The notes: generated by a model not told the origin, from the letters alone. 64,000 bases of DNA from Lachnospiraceae bacterium MC2017 (GCA_000701625.1 JNJK01000005.1:1-64000), one strand, 5' to 3'; numbered from the stretch's first letter, positions 1-9,033 are shown. Program-made: numbers and translations.

Positions 1-132
1 AAAATCCTTAAAACAAAGTTTGCGGTTACGCGTGAAATCTTTGCCGGGATGAACAGCAAATTTTTCTGGATTTTTTGCCAGTTTATCAATGGATGATAAA
101 AGCGTCGTTTTTACTACATCTGAGTATGCCAT
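1..132 (-). CDS. Transposase, N-terminal fragment cut by window edge
   Basis: The reverse strand reads 44 codons from an ATG at 132, preceded by a clear TAAGGAG ribosome binding site at 139-145, and runs off the left edge. The visible residues include the phrase HPGKDFTRNRKL, which resembles the start of IS4-type transposases common in Lachnospiraceae (GKDFTRxRKL followed by a domain beginning near this point). The catalytic domain lies outside the window, so neither completeness nor activity can be judged. The alternative is a remnant of a dead element. Family assignment is from recognition of this short stretch only. Confidence 0.6.
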   Translation of the reverse strand, partial: MAYSDVVKTTLLSSIDKLAKNPEKFAVHPGKDFTRNRKLCFKDF

Positions 133-142
133 AAGTGTCTCC

Positions 143-178
143 TTAATTAGGTTGTTAATAGGAACCAATCCTAATTAA
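143..178. repeat. Inverted repeat overlapping the transposase ribosome binding site
   Basis: TTAATTAGG at 143-151 is matched by its complement CCTAATTAA at 170-178. The left arm overlaps the AAGGAG signal of the transposase gene, so in a transcript entering from outside the arms could fold and hide the start region. It may alternatively be part of the element's end. Confidence 0.5.
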
Positions 179-180
179 TT

Positions 181-213
181 GGCATTTTTCTGATTAATAA
201 TCAGAAAAATGCC
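181..213. repeat. Perfect 33-bp palindrome
   Basis: Two 16-base arms (GGCATTTTTCTGATTA and its complement) flank a single central A. It lies upstream of the transposase gene and is most simply either the outer end of the insertion sequence or a hairpin in its leader. No second copy is visible in the window. Confidence 0.7.
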
Positions 214-274
214 GCACATTTACAGCGTATTGTCAAGAATATATTTATTTTTTGAGTTACTGGTAATAAAAAAG

Positions 275-301
275 GGAATCCTATATTTTTCATAGAATTC
301 C
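275..301 (-). terminator. Possible terminator facing the transposase
   Basis: GGAATCCTAT at 275-284 pairs with ATAGAATTCC at 292-301 with one mismatch. Read on the minus strand, the stem is followed by a run of six T (CCCTTTTTTA). It would stop transcripts entering the transposase from the right, a common arrangement at insertion sequence ends. Confidence 0.4.
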
Positions 302-404
302 GTTAAGTGAATGACATTGCGCGTGAACTGTAACTTCAAAACAACATCTGCGTTTACAACATAATTAACATCAGCTAAACTATTAATTAATGGAGAGGAT
401 TACT

Positions 405-2156
405 ATGCAAAAAATTGGAATTGGCTATGAAAACTATAAAGAATTTATAGATGACAATATGTACTATGTCGATAAGACCCTTCTGATCCGGGATATCATA
501 AAAAAAGGCGGAAAAGTCAATCTTTTCACACGCCCGCGGCGCTTTGGAAAAACACTAGCCCTTTCAATGATACGAACCTTTTTTGAACTGGAATACGATT
601 TTGACGGGAACGAGATTGACAAGAAATGCTATTTCACAGACAAAAAAATAATGACCTGTGATAATTCGATAACTACTAAGCTCGGACAATTCCCGGTTAT
701 AATGCTGTCTCTTAAACCCGGTAAAAAGGCTGATTTTCAAAACTCTTTCCTTAAACTCCGAGAGGCTATAATCAGAGAATATGACAGACATAGCTACCTT
801 GCTGAGTCCACAGAACTCGATGAGAAGGATAAAGTAGCATTTCAAAAAATCCTAAACGGTGAAATTATCTGGGATAACAAAATAAAGAATATTACTGACC
901 GCGAAGAATTGGATCAGGCATTTACAGCAGAATGCGGCAAATATTCAACTTCTTTGCAAACTCTATCCATTCTTCTGAAAAAGCACCACCATCAAAATGC
1001 CATAATTCTTCTTGATGAATATGATGTTCCTCTTGAAAATGCATATTACTCTGGATTTTATGAAAAAATGGTTGATTTCATCCGCTCTCTTTTTGAGTCG
1101 GCATTAAAAACAAATGATGCTCTGGAATTTGCGGTAGTGACCGGATGTCTTCGGATAAGCAGGGAAAGTATATTTACAGGACTTAATAATCTCGAAGTAA
1201 ACACCATTAGAAGTGGGGATTTTGAAGAATATTTTGGATTTACCCATGATGAAGTATCAAATATGCTTTGTGAATATGATCTTTCCGAAAAATACGAGAT
1301 AGTTAGATCCTGGTATGACGGATATCTCTTCGGAAATTCTGAAATTTATAATCCTTGGAGCGTGATAAAGTATGTTAAAAATCAGCTGGCCCTGCCCGGA
1401 AGCTTGGCGGAGCCCTACTGGTCCAATACTTCTTCTAATTCCATCATAAAAGATCTGATCGACAAATCCGATGAAAAGACAAAAGAAGAGCTGGATATTC
1501 TTGTTAATGGAGGAACTATAGAAAAACGAATACATGAGGATATCACATATGATGATATTCATTCCGAACCGGATAACCTTTGGAATTTCCTTTTCTTTAC
1601 AGGATATATGCGAAAGGTTTCTGAAAGAACTGAAGGCGATGATATATACATGACTATGTGTATACCAAACAGAGAAATTCGCAGTATATTCCGACATCAA
1701 GTATCACTTTGGTTTGAAGATATTGTAAAGCAAACAGACCTAAACAACTTCCATAACGCAGTACTTAATAAAGATACAGAGACTATGGAAAACTTTATTT
1801 CAGACCTTTTAGAAAAAAGTATAAGCACATTTGACTGTTCCGAAAGCTTTTATCATGGATTCCTCTTATCCTTACTTTATGGGATTCCTGGCTATTCTAC
1901 CCGATCAAATCGTGAAGAAGGCAATGGTCGGCCTGACATAGTACTCTACCCGAACAGGCCCAAAGATCCAGCTTTTATCTTTGAACTAAAGGCAAGAAAG
2001 AAATTCAATGAAATGGATGCCGGCTTAGACGAAGCACTGAGTCAGATCAGGGAAAAGAATTATGAACAGGGTATTCTGGACGACGGCTATTCAGGCTCCG
2101 TATCGTACGGCATATGCTTCTGTAAAAAAAGCTGTATTGTCAGATTGCTCCGGTAA
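405..2156 (+). CDS. AAA-ATPase-like protein with C-terminal PD-(D/E)XK nuclease-like domain
   Basis: This 583-residue protein belongs to a family widespread in Bacteroidetes and Clostridia (AAA-ATPase-like domain followed by a DUF1703-type nuclease fold). An N-terminal P-loop-like stretch RPRRFGKT lies near residues 43-50 and a Walker B-like IILLDEYD near 210. Near the C-terminus GRPDIVL and, about 17 residues later, FELKARK give the D...ExK signature of PD-(D/E)XK nucleases. I chose the ATG at 405 rather than 390 because GGAGAGG at 392-398 is a good ribosome binding site for it. The gene stands alone next to a transposase. The cellular role of this family is unknown; a mobile or defence role is speculation. 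Confidence 0.8.
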   Translation: MQKIGIGYENYKEFIDDNMYYVDKTLLIRDIIKKGGKVNLFTRPRRFGKTLALSMIRTFFELEYDFDGNEIDKKCYFTDKKIMTCDNSITTKLGQFPVIMLSLKPGKKADFQNSFLKLREAIIREYDRHSYLAESTELDEKDKVAFQKILNGEIIWDNKIKNITDREELDQAFTAECGKYSTSLQTLSILLKKHHHQNAIILLDEYDVPLENAYYSGFYEKMVDFIRSLFESALKTNDALEFAVVTGCLRISRESIFTGLNNLEVNTIRSGDFEEYFGFTHDEVSNMLCEYDLSEKYEIVRSWYDGYLFGNSEIYNPWSVIKYVKNQLALPGSLAEPYWSNTSSNSIIKDLIDKSDEKTKEELDILVNGGTIEKRIHEDITYDDIHSEPDNLWNFLFFTGYMRKVSERTEGDDIYMTMCIPNREIRSIFRHQVSLWFEDIVKQTDLNNFHNAVLNKDTETMENFISDLLEKSISTFDCSESFYHGFLLSLLYGIPGYSTRSNREEGNGRPDIVLYPNRPKDPAFIFELKARKKFNEMDAGLDEALSQIREKNYEQGILDDGYSGSVSYGICFCKKSCIVRLLR

Positions 2157-2437
2157 AAAGTATCTATAATATAATTTCTGCTAAGGTATTTTGTCGGTAT
2201 TTTTCCGAAGCTTATTGTATATGGATTTTTTTCTGCATATAACCTCCACATATAATTGGGTCACAGAATCTGCCTTTATCAAATACCCTTATAAATTTTC
2301 TTTTCATACACTATCCCCTATGCTCAGAATTTCTATAAACAAAAAAACTGTTACTTTTTTTCTATCGACAAAACCCCCGAAAAGCCAATGCTTTCCGGGG
2401 GTAACAAGTTTTATTTAAAGAGTGTAGAAAATCTAAG
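2157..2437. other. Intergenic region with one terminator
   Basis: Between the ATPase-like gene and rhaA I see only the terminator at 2374-2401. A 75-codon plus-strand reading frame (2191-2418) has no ribosome binding site and is not credible. Confidence 0.5.
2374..2401 (-). terminator. Rho-independent terminator of rhaA
   Basis: CCCCCGAAAAGC and GCTTTCCGGGGG form a 12-bp stem with one G-U type pair and a four-base loop. On the minus strand it is followed by TTTTGT, so it terminates the leftward rhaA transcript 37 bp after its stop codon. Confidence 0.8.
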
Positions 2438-3691
2438 TTATGCCCGTTTTGACATTACTTCTGTCTCGTACTTCTTGCAGTCTGCAAACCAGTCATGCTC
2501 TTTCAGAACCTTCTGCTGCTCGCAGTAGTAATCCCAAACATCGCCGAAAGGAAGAGTTCTTACTTCTTCGCGGAGAGACATTACGCCTGTGAAATCACGC
2601 TTATCCTGAAGCTCAGCGAGTTTATCATTAGGCTCCAGCTCAGCGTACAGAAGTGCCTTTTCCATATTGCGGATACCATTTGTCCATGCTGACACACGGT
2701 TAATGGATGCATCAAAATAATCAAGTCCGATAAAGAAGTGATCCGGACCGTTCTTAACGATTTCCTCTGCAAGTTCACGGAGCTCATCATTAAAGAGGAT
2801 TACGTGATCAGAATCCCAACGAACAGGACGTGAAACATGAAGTGCCATCTTGTCATTGAAAAGAAGCATGGAGCTAAGCTTATCTGCAACAACTTCTGTC
2901 GGGTGGAAATGTCCTGTATCAATGAGGCAAAGAAGGTTATTCTTTGCAGCATAATTCATGTAAAACTCATGTGAACCAACTGTGTAGGATTCCATACCGA
3001 TTCCAAATACCTTTGACTCAACAGAGATATAAACCTTTGACTTGTCATAAGGCTGTGAAATGATCTGATCCAGCGAATCCTTAAGTCTTGCTCTCGGACC
3101 TCTTCTGTCCGCCGGCAGATCCTTTAAGCCATCAGGGATCCAGATATTCATAAGGCAGGGCTCACCTGTCTCTGTAGCGAGATACTCCGAAATCTTAAGA
3201 GATGCAATGCAGTGCTCGATCCAGAACTTACGGATTTCTTCATTTTCAGATGAAAGTGTTGCATCAGCTGCAAGCGGATGTGAGAACATTGTCGGATTGA
3301 AGTCAAGACCTACATGATTCTTCTTTGCAAATTCAACCCACTTAGCAAAGTGCTTTGGCTCGAGCTTATTGCGGTCAACCCACTCACCCTCGTCAAAAAC
3401 AGCATAGGAAGCATGAAGATTGATCTTGTGATGCTTACCTGGTGTGTAGGAAAGAACCTTTTCGATATCTGCAAAAACTTCCTCTACGTTTCTTGCACGG
3501 TACGGATAATTACCTGTTGTCTGGATACCACCACTAAGTGCACCCTTCTGATCAAATCCAACTACATCATCGCCCTGCCAGCAATGAAGAGAGATTGGGA
3601 TCTCTGCTGTTCTCTTAAGTGCTGCATCTACATCAACACCAACTGCTGCATAGCGCATCTTTGCATCCTGATAACGTTCTTCTACTGTCAT
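2438..3691 (-). CDS. rhaA: L-rhamnose isomerase
   Basis: The enzyme interconverts L-rhamnose and L-rhamnulose (EC 5.3.1.14), the first step of rhamnose use. The 417-residue length is normal for the family. Hallmarks include SLHCWQGDDVVGF, GGIQTTGNYP, LDFNPTMFSHPLA, ESKVFGIGMESYTVGS, DTGHFHPTEV and HVSRPVRWDSDHV, the last three carrying metal- and substrate-binding residues, and FIGLDYFDASINR near the end. The ATG at 3691 follows GGAGAAGAG. No kinase (rhaB) or aldolase (rhaD) lies nearby, so the pathway must be completed elsewhere. The divergent AraC-type gene at 4015 is the obvious candidate regulator. Confidence 0.97.
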   Translation of the reverse strand: MTVEERYQDAKMRYAAVGVDVDAALKRTAEIPISLHCWQGDDVVGFDQKGALSGGIQTTGNYPYRARNVEEVFADIEKVLSYTPGKHHKINLHASYAVFDEGEWVDRNKLEPKHFAKWVEFAKKNHVGLDFNPTMFSHPLAADATLSSENEEIRKFWIEHCIASLKISEYLATETGEPCLMNIWIPDGLKDLPADRRGPRARLKDSLDQIISQPYDKSKVYISVESKVFGIGMESYTVGSHEFYMNYAAKNNLLCLIDTGHFHPTEVVADKLSSMLLFNDKMALHVSRPVRWDSDHVILFNDELRELAEEIVKNGPDHFFIGLDYFDASINRVSAWTNGIRNMEKALLYAELEPNDKLAELQDKRDFTGVMSLREEVRTLPFGDVWDYYCEQQKVLKEHDWFADCKKYETEVMSKRA

Positions 3692-3790
3692 GATTTACTC
3701 TTCTCCATTTCTTAAGCCTGCATTAATTATCAAACGGTATGCGGTGAAACACCGGCTTCCTGCGTTCCTGTCCGCTCTTGACTTGAGAAA

Positions 3791-3819
3791 AGTATAAATC
3801 GAAATACAATGTATTTTAA
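3791..3819 (-). promoter_or_regulatory. Putative rhaA promoter
   Basis: On the minus strand a TATACT -10 box (3791-3796) is separated by 17 bp from a weak TTAAAA -35 (3814-3819), about 100 bp upstream of the rhaA start. The poor -35 fits a promoter needing an activator. Confidence 0.45.
3802..3816. promoter_or_regulatory. 15-bp palindrome in the rhaA promoter spacer
   Basis: AAATACA and TGTATTT flank a central A, giving a perfect palindrome lying between the proposed -10 and -35 elements of rhaA. Its position suggests an operator for a dimeric repressor. The bound protein is unknown; AraC proteins more often bind direct repeats, so another factor is possible. Confidence 0.5.
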
Positions 3820-4014
3820 GGTCCGTAATTACTAAAAAAAGAGTCCATTTTTGCATTCACTATTTTTATGATAAAATAAAAATAAGCGTTGCAGTTTCGC
3901 CATAATTTCTTTTATATAGTTTCATAACATCCTCAATCCCAACCATCTTTACATCGATATTTTCAACAAAATGACCGTTATTCGCATGTACTATAGAAAT
4001 GGAGCTAATAAAAA

Positions 4015-4995
4015 ATGAATCGGGAAATACTGGATCGTCTCGACGTGATCACAGACGAAGAAAAAGAAATCTTAAGCGGACACCGCGATATCAACCGTAG
4101 TCTCTATTATCGTCCCGAAAAAACAAGATCCACAGATGTGATCGACTCTTCACTGGTACTTCAGGACGGAAAACTAATTGATATACGTCCAAATGTGCGC
4201 TTTGTCCATTTTCCTAAGCACACTCATAATTACGTAGAATTCGTATATATGTGTCAGGGACATACTACACATTTTGTAGACGATAATAAGATAGAATTAA
4301 AAGAAGGGGATTTGCTTTTTCTTAACCAACATGCAACACAGGAGATACTTCCTGCCGGTCGTGACGATATTGCGGTTAATTTTATGATACTGCCGGCATT
4401 CTTTGACACAGCATTTCGTATGCTTGGATCCGAAAACTCAGAGCTTCGCACTTTTTTGATATCATGCCTTACAGAAACAGATCGAGGTGGAAACTATCTG
4501 TACTTTAACGTTTCCGGCGTACTTCCTGTTCAAAATCTTATAGAAAATCTCATATGGGTAATGATGAGCGATCTCCCAAATAAAAGAACCCTGGCAGAAA
4601 ATACCCTGGGTCTACTTTTCATGCACCTCACTCAGAATGCAGATAAGATCATGATGTCAGGTACTTCCTATGATGAAAAGATAATGATCAGTCTCCTGTC
4701 TTACATAGAAACCGATTACAGAAATGCTGAACTTGGAGAATTCGCAAAGAAAAATGATATAGATATATATTCACTGTCACGACTAATAAAAAAGACAACA
4801 AATAAGACCTTTCGTGATCTGCTTGCAGAAAAAAGAATTTCTCAGGCATGTTTTTACCTGAGAAATTCTGATCTGTCCGTTGATGATATTGCTGCAGCAG
4901 TGGGTTACGAAAATACCAGTTTTTTTCACAGGCTTTTCCGTCGTGTGATGAATTGTACCCCGAGAGAATACAGGATTTCTTCAGCACAGCCATAA
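4015..4995 (+). CDS. AraC-family transcriptional regulator, candidate rhamnose regulator
   Basis: The 326-residue protein has an N-terminal cupin-type sensor region (roughly 55-150, with FPKHTHNYVEFVYMCQG and EGDLLFLNQ) and a C-terminal double helix-turn-helix domain (roughly 220-323). The second helix-turn-helix contains the AraC signature VDDIAAAVGYENTSFFHRLFRR and CTPREYR. The start is the ATG at 4015 with GGAG at 4001-4004. It is transcribed divergently from rhaA across a 323-bp gap, the usual layout for RhaR/RhaS-like sugar regulators, so control of rhaA is a reasonable inference. Other targets cannot be excluded. Confidence 0.9.
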   Translation: MNREILDRLDVITDEEKEILSGHRDINRSLYYRPEKTRSTDVIDSSLVLQDGKLIDIRPNVRFVHFPKHTHNYVEFVYMCQGHTTHFVDDNKIELKEGDLLFLNQHATQEILPAGRDDIAVNFMILPAFFDTAFRMLGSENSELRTFLISCLTETDRGGNYLYFNVSGVLPVQNLIENLIWVMMSDLPNKRTLAENTLGLLFMHLTQNADKIMMSGTSYDEKIMISLLSYIETDYRNAELGEFAKKNDIDIYSLSRLIKKTTNKTFRDLLAEKRISQACFYLRNSDLSVDDIAAAVGYENTSFFHRLFRRVMNCTPREYRISSAQP

Positions 4996-5012
4996 AATAA
5001 CCAAGAATCCCA

Positions 5013-5027
5013 ATGCACGCAGTGCAT
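5013..5027. repeat. Small hairpin after the AraC gene, related copy at 28987
   Basis: ATGCAC-GCA-GTGCAT sits 17 bp after the stop codon. A variant, ATGCACGTAGTACAT, overlaps the stop of the HD-domain gene at 28987-29001, also preceded by AATCC. Both sit at gene 3' ends; only the second is followed by a T run. Confidence 0.4.
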
Positions 5028-5033
5028 CTTTGA

Positions 5034-5915
5034 TCACTTCAAAACATCTTCACTCCACTTAAGTGCCAGGGAATTTGTCACAAAATATTTATAACCCTGT
5101 ACTGAACAGTACTTCCTGACCCTTTTTGCCATTCCTCTGCTGTTTGTATATTCCAGAAGATAAACGTCTAATCCGGAATCCTTACAGCTTTTAAGATATT
5201 TCTGATAAATCTTGAGTTGCGCTCTTTTTCTTCGACCAAATATGTTATCACTATAACTTTTAACCTTTGTAAATACAGATTCCTGATTTATACCTGTGAT
5301 CAAACCAGTTTTATTTTCTTCAATAAGACGTGACACAAAATCTTTTCCACCATTTATGATAACAGGCTTGCCATAGCTCTTTAAGCCGGTCATGATGTTC
5401 ACAAGCCCCTGATAGATTTCATCCGTCTGGAATTCATAATAAACATCCGTATTATCAACGAAAAAGCCATCTGCTCCGTTTTCAACTATTTTTTTAGCAA
5501 CAATTCCTGTCATTAAATCCTGCCAGGATTTATCAGCAACATTTACCCAGTCCTCATTTTCCCAGTTTTCATATTTTCCAAGGCTCAGATGAATATAATC
5601 ATCATAATAACTTCTCGAAGTTTCGATAGAACCTACGTTAATATATGAATAAACCTTGCATCCTTTATCATGGAGAATCTGTACATCCTCAGCTGATAAT
5701 TCCCACGCATCTATAACAACCATTGAAAAACCGTGTATATTTTTAATATTTGCAGAATTCGTACCTATAAAGACACCATATTCTCCCGTATTTACAGGCG
5801 TTCTTCCCCAAACACTTCTTCCAAAAACAAATAGCAAACATATAATCGAACATATAAAAATTGCAAAAACCCTAAATTTAGTTGAATTGATAGATGATTT
5901 TATCTTATTAGTCAT
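5034..5915 (-). CDS. Membrane-anchored GH114-like TIM-barrel glycosidase
   Basis: The 293-residue protein has an uncleaved signal anchor at about residues 14-32 followed by an extracellular domain. The domain matches the glycoside hydrolase-like GH114/DUF297 family (endo-alpha-1,4-polygalactosaminidase, TM1410-like): VVIDAWELSAEDVQ, VYSYINVGSIETSRSYY, ENWVN-like and GADGFFVDNTDVY, where the Asp residues at strand ends are the likely catalytic acids. Family members cut galactosaminogalactan-type polymers or process exopolysaccharide. The gene starts with a strong AGGAGG site 18 bp after dinB and probably shares its transcript. The substrate here is not known. Confidence 0.8.
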   Translation of the reverse strand: MTNKIKSSINSTKFRVFAIFICSIICLLFVFGRSVWGRTPVNTGEYGVFIGTNSANIKNIHGFSMVVIDAWELSAEDVQILHDKGCKVYSYINVGSIETSRSYYDDYIHLSLGKYENWENEDWVNVADKSWQDLMTGIVAKKIVENGADGFFVDNTDVYYEFQTDEIYQGLVNIMTGLKSYGKPVIINGGKDFVSRLIEENKTGLITGINQESVFTKVKSYSDNIFGRRKRAQLKIYQKYLKSCKDSGLDVYLLEYTNSRGMAKRVRKYCSVQGYKYFVTNSLALKWSEDVLK

Positions 5916-5933
5916 AATAATCCTCCTGTTATA

Positions 5934-7199
5934 TCAAAATCCTCTATGAACCGCATCTTTTCCATACTTTTGCTGAATAGCATGTGTCATACGATTCAGC
6001 TTTTCTTTTTTCTGTTTCTCTTTATCCTCTGCCTCTTTATTGCGTGCAAGATCAAAAAGCGTCATCTGTCTAAATTCGCCGTGATCTAACCCTGTTGCAC
6101 TGACACAAAAGAGACGAACCTTTGCTCCCTGTCGAAACAGACCCTTTTCCCCTATCAGAAGCTCATCCATGAGCTTTCTGGAAACCTGATAGATAGTATC
6201 TTCATCATTTATTGTATCATTAAGTTTTCTTTGTATCGACCTTCTTTTAAAATCGTCAGTTTTGACACCAAATCCGATGGTGCCTGCATAGAAATTTTTG
6301 GCCTTCAGTCTCTTGCTTACTTTTTCAGCAAGTAATCTAAGTATCTGCTCCCCGTCAGGACTCAGATTTTTTTCATCGATATCATAGGAGGTCGTTAACT
6401 CATTACTTATACTCTTTGCTTCTTCCCTCTCATCGGTAACAATACTTTCCGATCTGCCGTTAGCAGCTTCATGGATATACGTTCCGCCTGCATTTCCGAG
6501 AAGCGGGATCAATAATTCCGGCGAAAGCCTGGCAGCGTCTCCTATCGTAAAAACACCGATATGGCGTAATCTCTCCGCAGATTTACTACCGCACCCAAAT
6601 AGATCACCGATAGGCAACGGCCACATCTTTTCAGGAACCTCTTCCGGATACAGGGTATGTGTCCTGTCAGGTTTTTGAAAATCCGAGGCCATTTTTGCAA
6701 GGAGTTTGTTTTCAGAAATTCCGATATTTACAGTAAAACCAAGAGTATCTCTAATTTCATTTTTTATTAAAAGCGCAGCATTTACCGGAAAAGGCTCATT
6801 ATAGCGTCCGGCAACGGCTTTTTCTATCACATTTTCCTGACCGGTCATATCTACATAGGCCTCATCTATAGACGCCTGTTCTACAACAGCACCGTATTTT
6901 TTTAATATTTCTATAAATGCTGCTGAAAATTTACGGTAGGTTTCAAAGTCACTCTGTACCATTACCAGATTTGGACAAAGTTCCAAAGCCTTTGTTACCG
7001 GCATTGCTGTTTTTATACCAAATTTTTTTGCCGGTATGGATCTGGCTGTTATGATGCCATGGCGGGTTGACACATCTCCTCCAACAGCTGATGGTATTGT
7101 TCTAAGATCCACACTTCCCGGTTCTTCGCGGAGCTTCTTTACGGCAGACCAGCTTAAAAACGCAGAATTCACATCTACATGAAAAATTGTCCTCCGCAT
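5934..7199 (-). CDS. dinB: DNA polymerase IV (Y-family translesion polymerase)
   Basis: The 421-residue protein is an error-prone Y-family polymerase that extends past damaged or misaligned template. The palm carboxylates are seen in FHVDVNSAF (D9) and SIDEAYVDMTG (D112, E113). The segment GGDVSTRHGIITARSIPAK is the finger region, followed by a helix-hairpin-helix thumb (GDLFGCGSKSAERLRHIG) and the little-finger domain. Near the C-terminus QMTLFD is a beta-clamp binding motif. The ATG follows AAAGGAG. I see no LexA box in the short upstream region, but none was searched computationally. Confidence 0.96.
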   Translation of the reverse strand: MRRTIFHVDVNSAFLSWSAVKKLREEPGSVDLRTIPSAVGGDVSTRHGIITARSIPAKKFGIKTAMPVTKALELCPNLVMVQSDFETYRKFSAAFIEILKKYGAVVEQASIDEAYVDMTGQENVIEKAVAGRYNEPFPVNAALLIKNEIRDTLGFTVNIGISENKLLAKMASDFQKPDRTHTLYPEEVPEKMWPLPIGDLFGCGSKSAERLRHIGVFTIGDAARLSPELLIPLLGNAGGTYIHEAANGRSESIVTDEREEAKSISNELTTSYDIDEKNLSPDGEQILRLLAEKVSKRLKAKNFYAGTIGFGVKTDDFKRRSIQRKLNDTINDEDTIYQVSRKLMDELLIGEKGLFRQGAKVRLFCVSATGLDHGEFRQMTLFDLARNKEAEDKEKQKKEKLNRMTHAIQQKYGKDAVHRGF

Positions 7200-7289
7200 T
7201 ACAAGCTCCTTTCAATAAACAAACGTTCTCTGAGAATTATATCAGCTTTTCCACGATATGGCGATAGAAAACCCAAACAAATTTTCCGT

Positions 7290-7317
7290 TTGCTTTATTC
7301 CTATATTGATGTAAAAT
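7290..7317 (+). promoter_or_regulatory. Possible promoter of the NSS symporter
   Basis: TTGCTT (7290-7295), a 16-bp spacer and TAAAAT (7312-7317) lie about 55 bp upstream of the start codon. The match is moderate and other arrangements are possible. Confidence 0.35.
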
Positions 7318-7369
7318 AATATGGCGCGCTAAAGCGTTGATTAAATAAAGTCAATGGAGATGTATTGTT

Positions 7370-8743
7370 ATGGAGAAAAAACAAAAACGCAGCAGTTTCT
7401 CAGGTAAATTGGGATTTGTTCTTTCTGCTGCAGGTGCTTCCGTAGGTTTAGGTAATATCTGGAGATTTCCGTATCTCGCTGCAAAGTATGGCGGCGGAAT
7501 CTTCCTTCTCGTATATATTATTCTTGCACTTACATTTGGTTACACAATGATAATGGCTGAAACTGCTCTCGGACGTATGACACAGAAGAGCCCGGTTGGT
7601 GCATTCCGTTTCTTTGGCAAGACATGGCAGTCTGCTTACGGAGGATGGATCAATGCGATAATCCCTATCCTGATCGTTCCGTACTATTCCGTTATAGGCG
7701 GATGGGTTATGAAATACCTTTTCGGATATCTTACAGGTGCTTCAAAGGAGCTTGCCGGTGATGATTACTTTACTTCATTTATCACAAATGGCACACAGCC
7801 AGAGGTTTGGTTCCTGATATTTACTTTAGTAACCATGTTTATCATCTATCTTGGTGTTCAGAACGGTATTGAACGCGTTTCGCGTTTCATGATGCCCATA
7901 TTGGTAGTTTTGGCCTGCATCATTGCTGTTTATTCCATGACTCGTCCGGGTGCTGTTGCAGGTATCTACTACTTCCTGGTACCGAATGTTGATAATTTCT
8001 CATGGATGACAGTTGTATCCGCTATGGGTCAGATGTTCTACTCTCTGTCAATCGCAATGGGAATCCTTGTTACCTTTGGTTCATACATGAAAAAGGATGT
8101 TTCCATCGAAGGTACTACTAATCAGGTAGAGATCTTTGATACTGCTATAGCTATCATGGCAGGTCTCATGATCATCCCTGCTGTATTTGCTTTCTCAGGA
8201 AATGATGCCGCTTCCAAGCTTCAGGCAGGACCTTCACTTATGTTCATTACTATGCCAAAGATCTTTGCCAGCATGAATTTTGGTGCATTTTTCGGATGTC
8301 TCTTCTTCCTCCTGGTGCTTTTTGCAGCCCTGACTTCCGCTATCGCACTTGCAGAAAGTGCTGTTTCTACTTTTGAGGATGAGCTTCACTGGAGCAGAAG
8401 AAAGTGCACTGTCCTGCTTGGCATCATCATGATAGTTCTTGGTTCTCTGTCAGCCCTTGGTTATGGACCACTTGCAAACGTTACTATTTTCGGCATGCAG
8501 TTCCTGGATCTCTTTGATTTCCTTACAAACTCAGTAATGATGCCTCTTGCAGCTATGGCAACCTGCCTGCTTATCATCCGTGTCATCACTGTTGAAAAGA
8601 TCTGCGAGGAGATCGAACATGACGGCGCAAAGTTTGTTCGTAAGCCGGTATTTAACTTTATGATCCGTTATCTCTGCCCGTTCTTCGTAGCTATCATTCT
8701 TTTCAGCTCCGTTGCCAGCGTGCTTGGATTCATTAAAATGTAA
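7370..8743 (+). CDS. Sodium-dependent amino-acid or neurotransmitter symporter (NSS/SNF family)
   Basis: This 457-residue integral membrane protein couples substrate uptake, most often an amino acid, to sodium entry. The family signature GLGNIWRFPYLAAKYGGG occupies TM1, with the unwound substrate and sodium site, and is followed by about ten further hydrophobic segments. The SLSIAMGILVTFGSY stretch matches TM6 with its unwound centre. The length is at the short end for bacterial NSS proteins, consistent with 11 rather than 12 helices. GGAGAT precedes the ATG. The gene is monocistronic, ending at the hairpin at 8840-8896. The substrate cannot be deduced from sequence. Confidence 0.93.
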   Translation: MEKKQKRSSFSGKLGFVLSAAGASVGLGNIWRFPYLAAKYGGGIFLLVYIILALTFGYTMIMAETALGRMTQKSPVGAFRFFGKTWQSAYGGWINAIIPILIVPYYSVIGGWVMKYLFGYLTGASKELAGDDYFTSFITNGTQPEVWFLIFTLVTMFIIYLGVQNGIERVSRFMMPILVVLACIIAVYSMTRPGAVAGIYYFLVPNVDNFSWMTVVSAMGQMFYSLSIAMGILVTFGSYMKKDVSIEGTTNQVEIFDTAIAIMAGLMIIPAVFAFSGNDAASKLQAGPSLMFITMPKIFASMNFGAFFGCLFFLLVLFAALTSAIALAESAVSTFEDELHWSRRKCTVLLGIIMIVLGSLSALGYGPLANVTIFGMQFLDLFDFLTNSVMMPLAAMATCLLIIRVITVEKICEEIEHDGAKFVRKPVFNFMIRYLCPFFVAIILFSSVASVLGFIKM

Positions 8744-8839
8744 ATTATGCAGGATTTGTGTAAAATGTACGTTCCGTTCGGATAAGTATCTTCTGTCACG
8801 CTCGGACTGCACTAAGCTCACGCACTGTCCTCATATACG

Positions 8840-8896
8840 AGAAAAAATCTGCGAAACTCGACGCTTTGCGTCTCAAACAGTTCGCAGATTTTTTCT
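8840..8896. terminator. Large bidirectional terminator hairpin
   Basis: AGAAAAAATCTGCGAA (8840-8855) pairs perfectly with 8881-8896, enclosing a second small stem GACGC-TTT-GCGTC. The T-rich right arm ends the symporter transcript, and the symmetric A-rich left arm could also end one from the right. Confidence 0.75.
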
Positions 8897-9033
8897 ATTC
8901 GGCCAGTGTGTTCACTAAGTGCTGCCGGCTGATTGTTCCAGAAGATATTTATCCGACGTCACTTACGTTGTAATAAAAACGCCTTGTACTCCATACAATT
9001 TTAATCAAAAATATTCTAAGCATTAAAAGTACA

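Noticed and set aside
2191-2418. 75-codon plus-strand frame
   Set aside because: No ribosome binding site, and it runs into the rhaA terminator.
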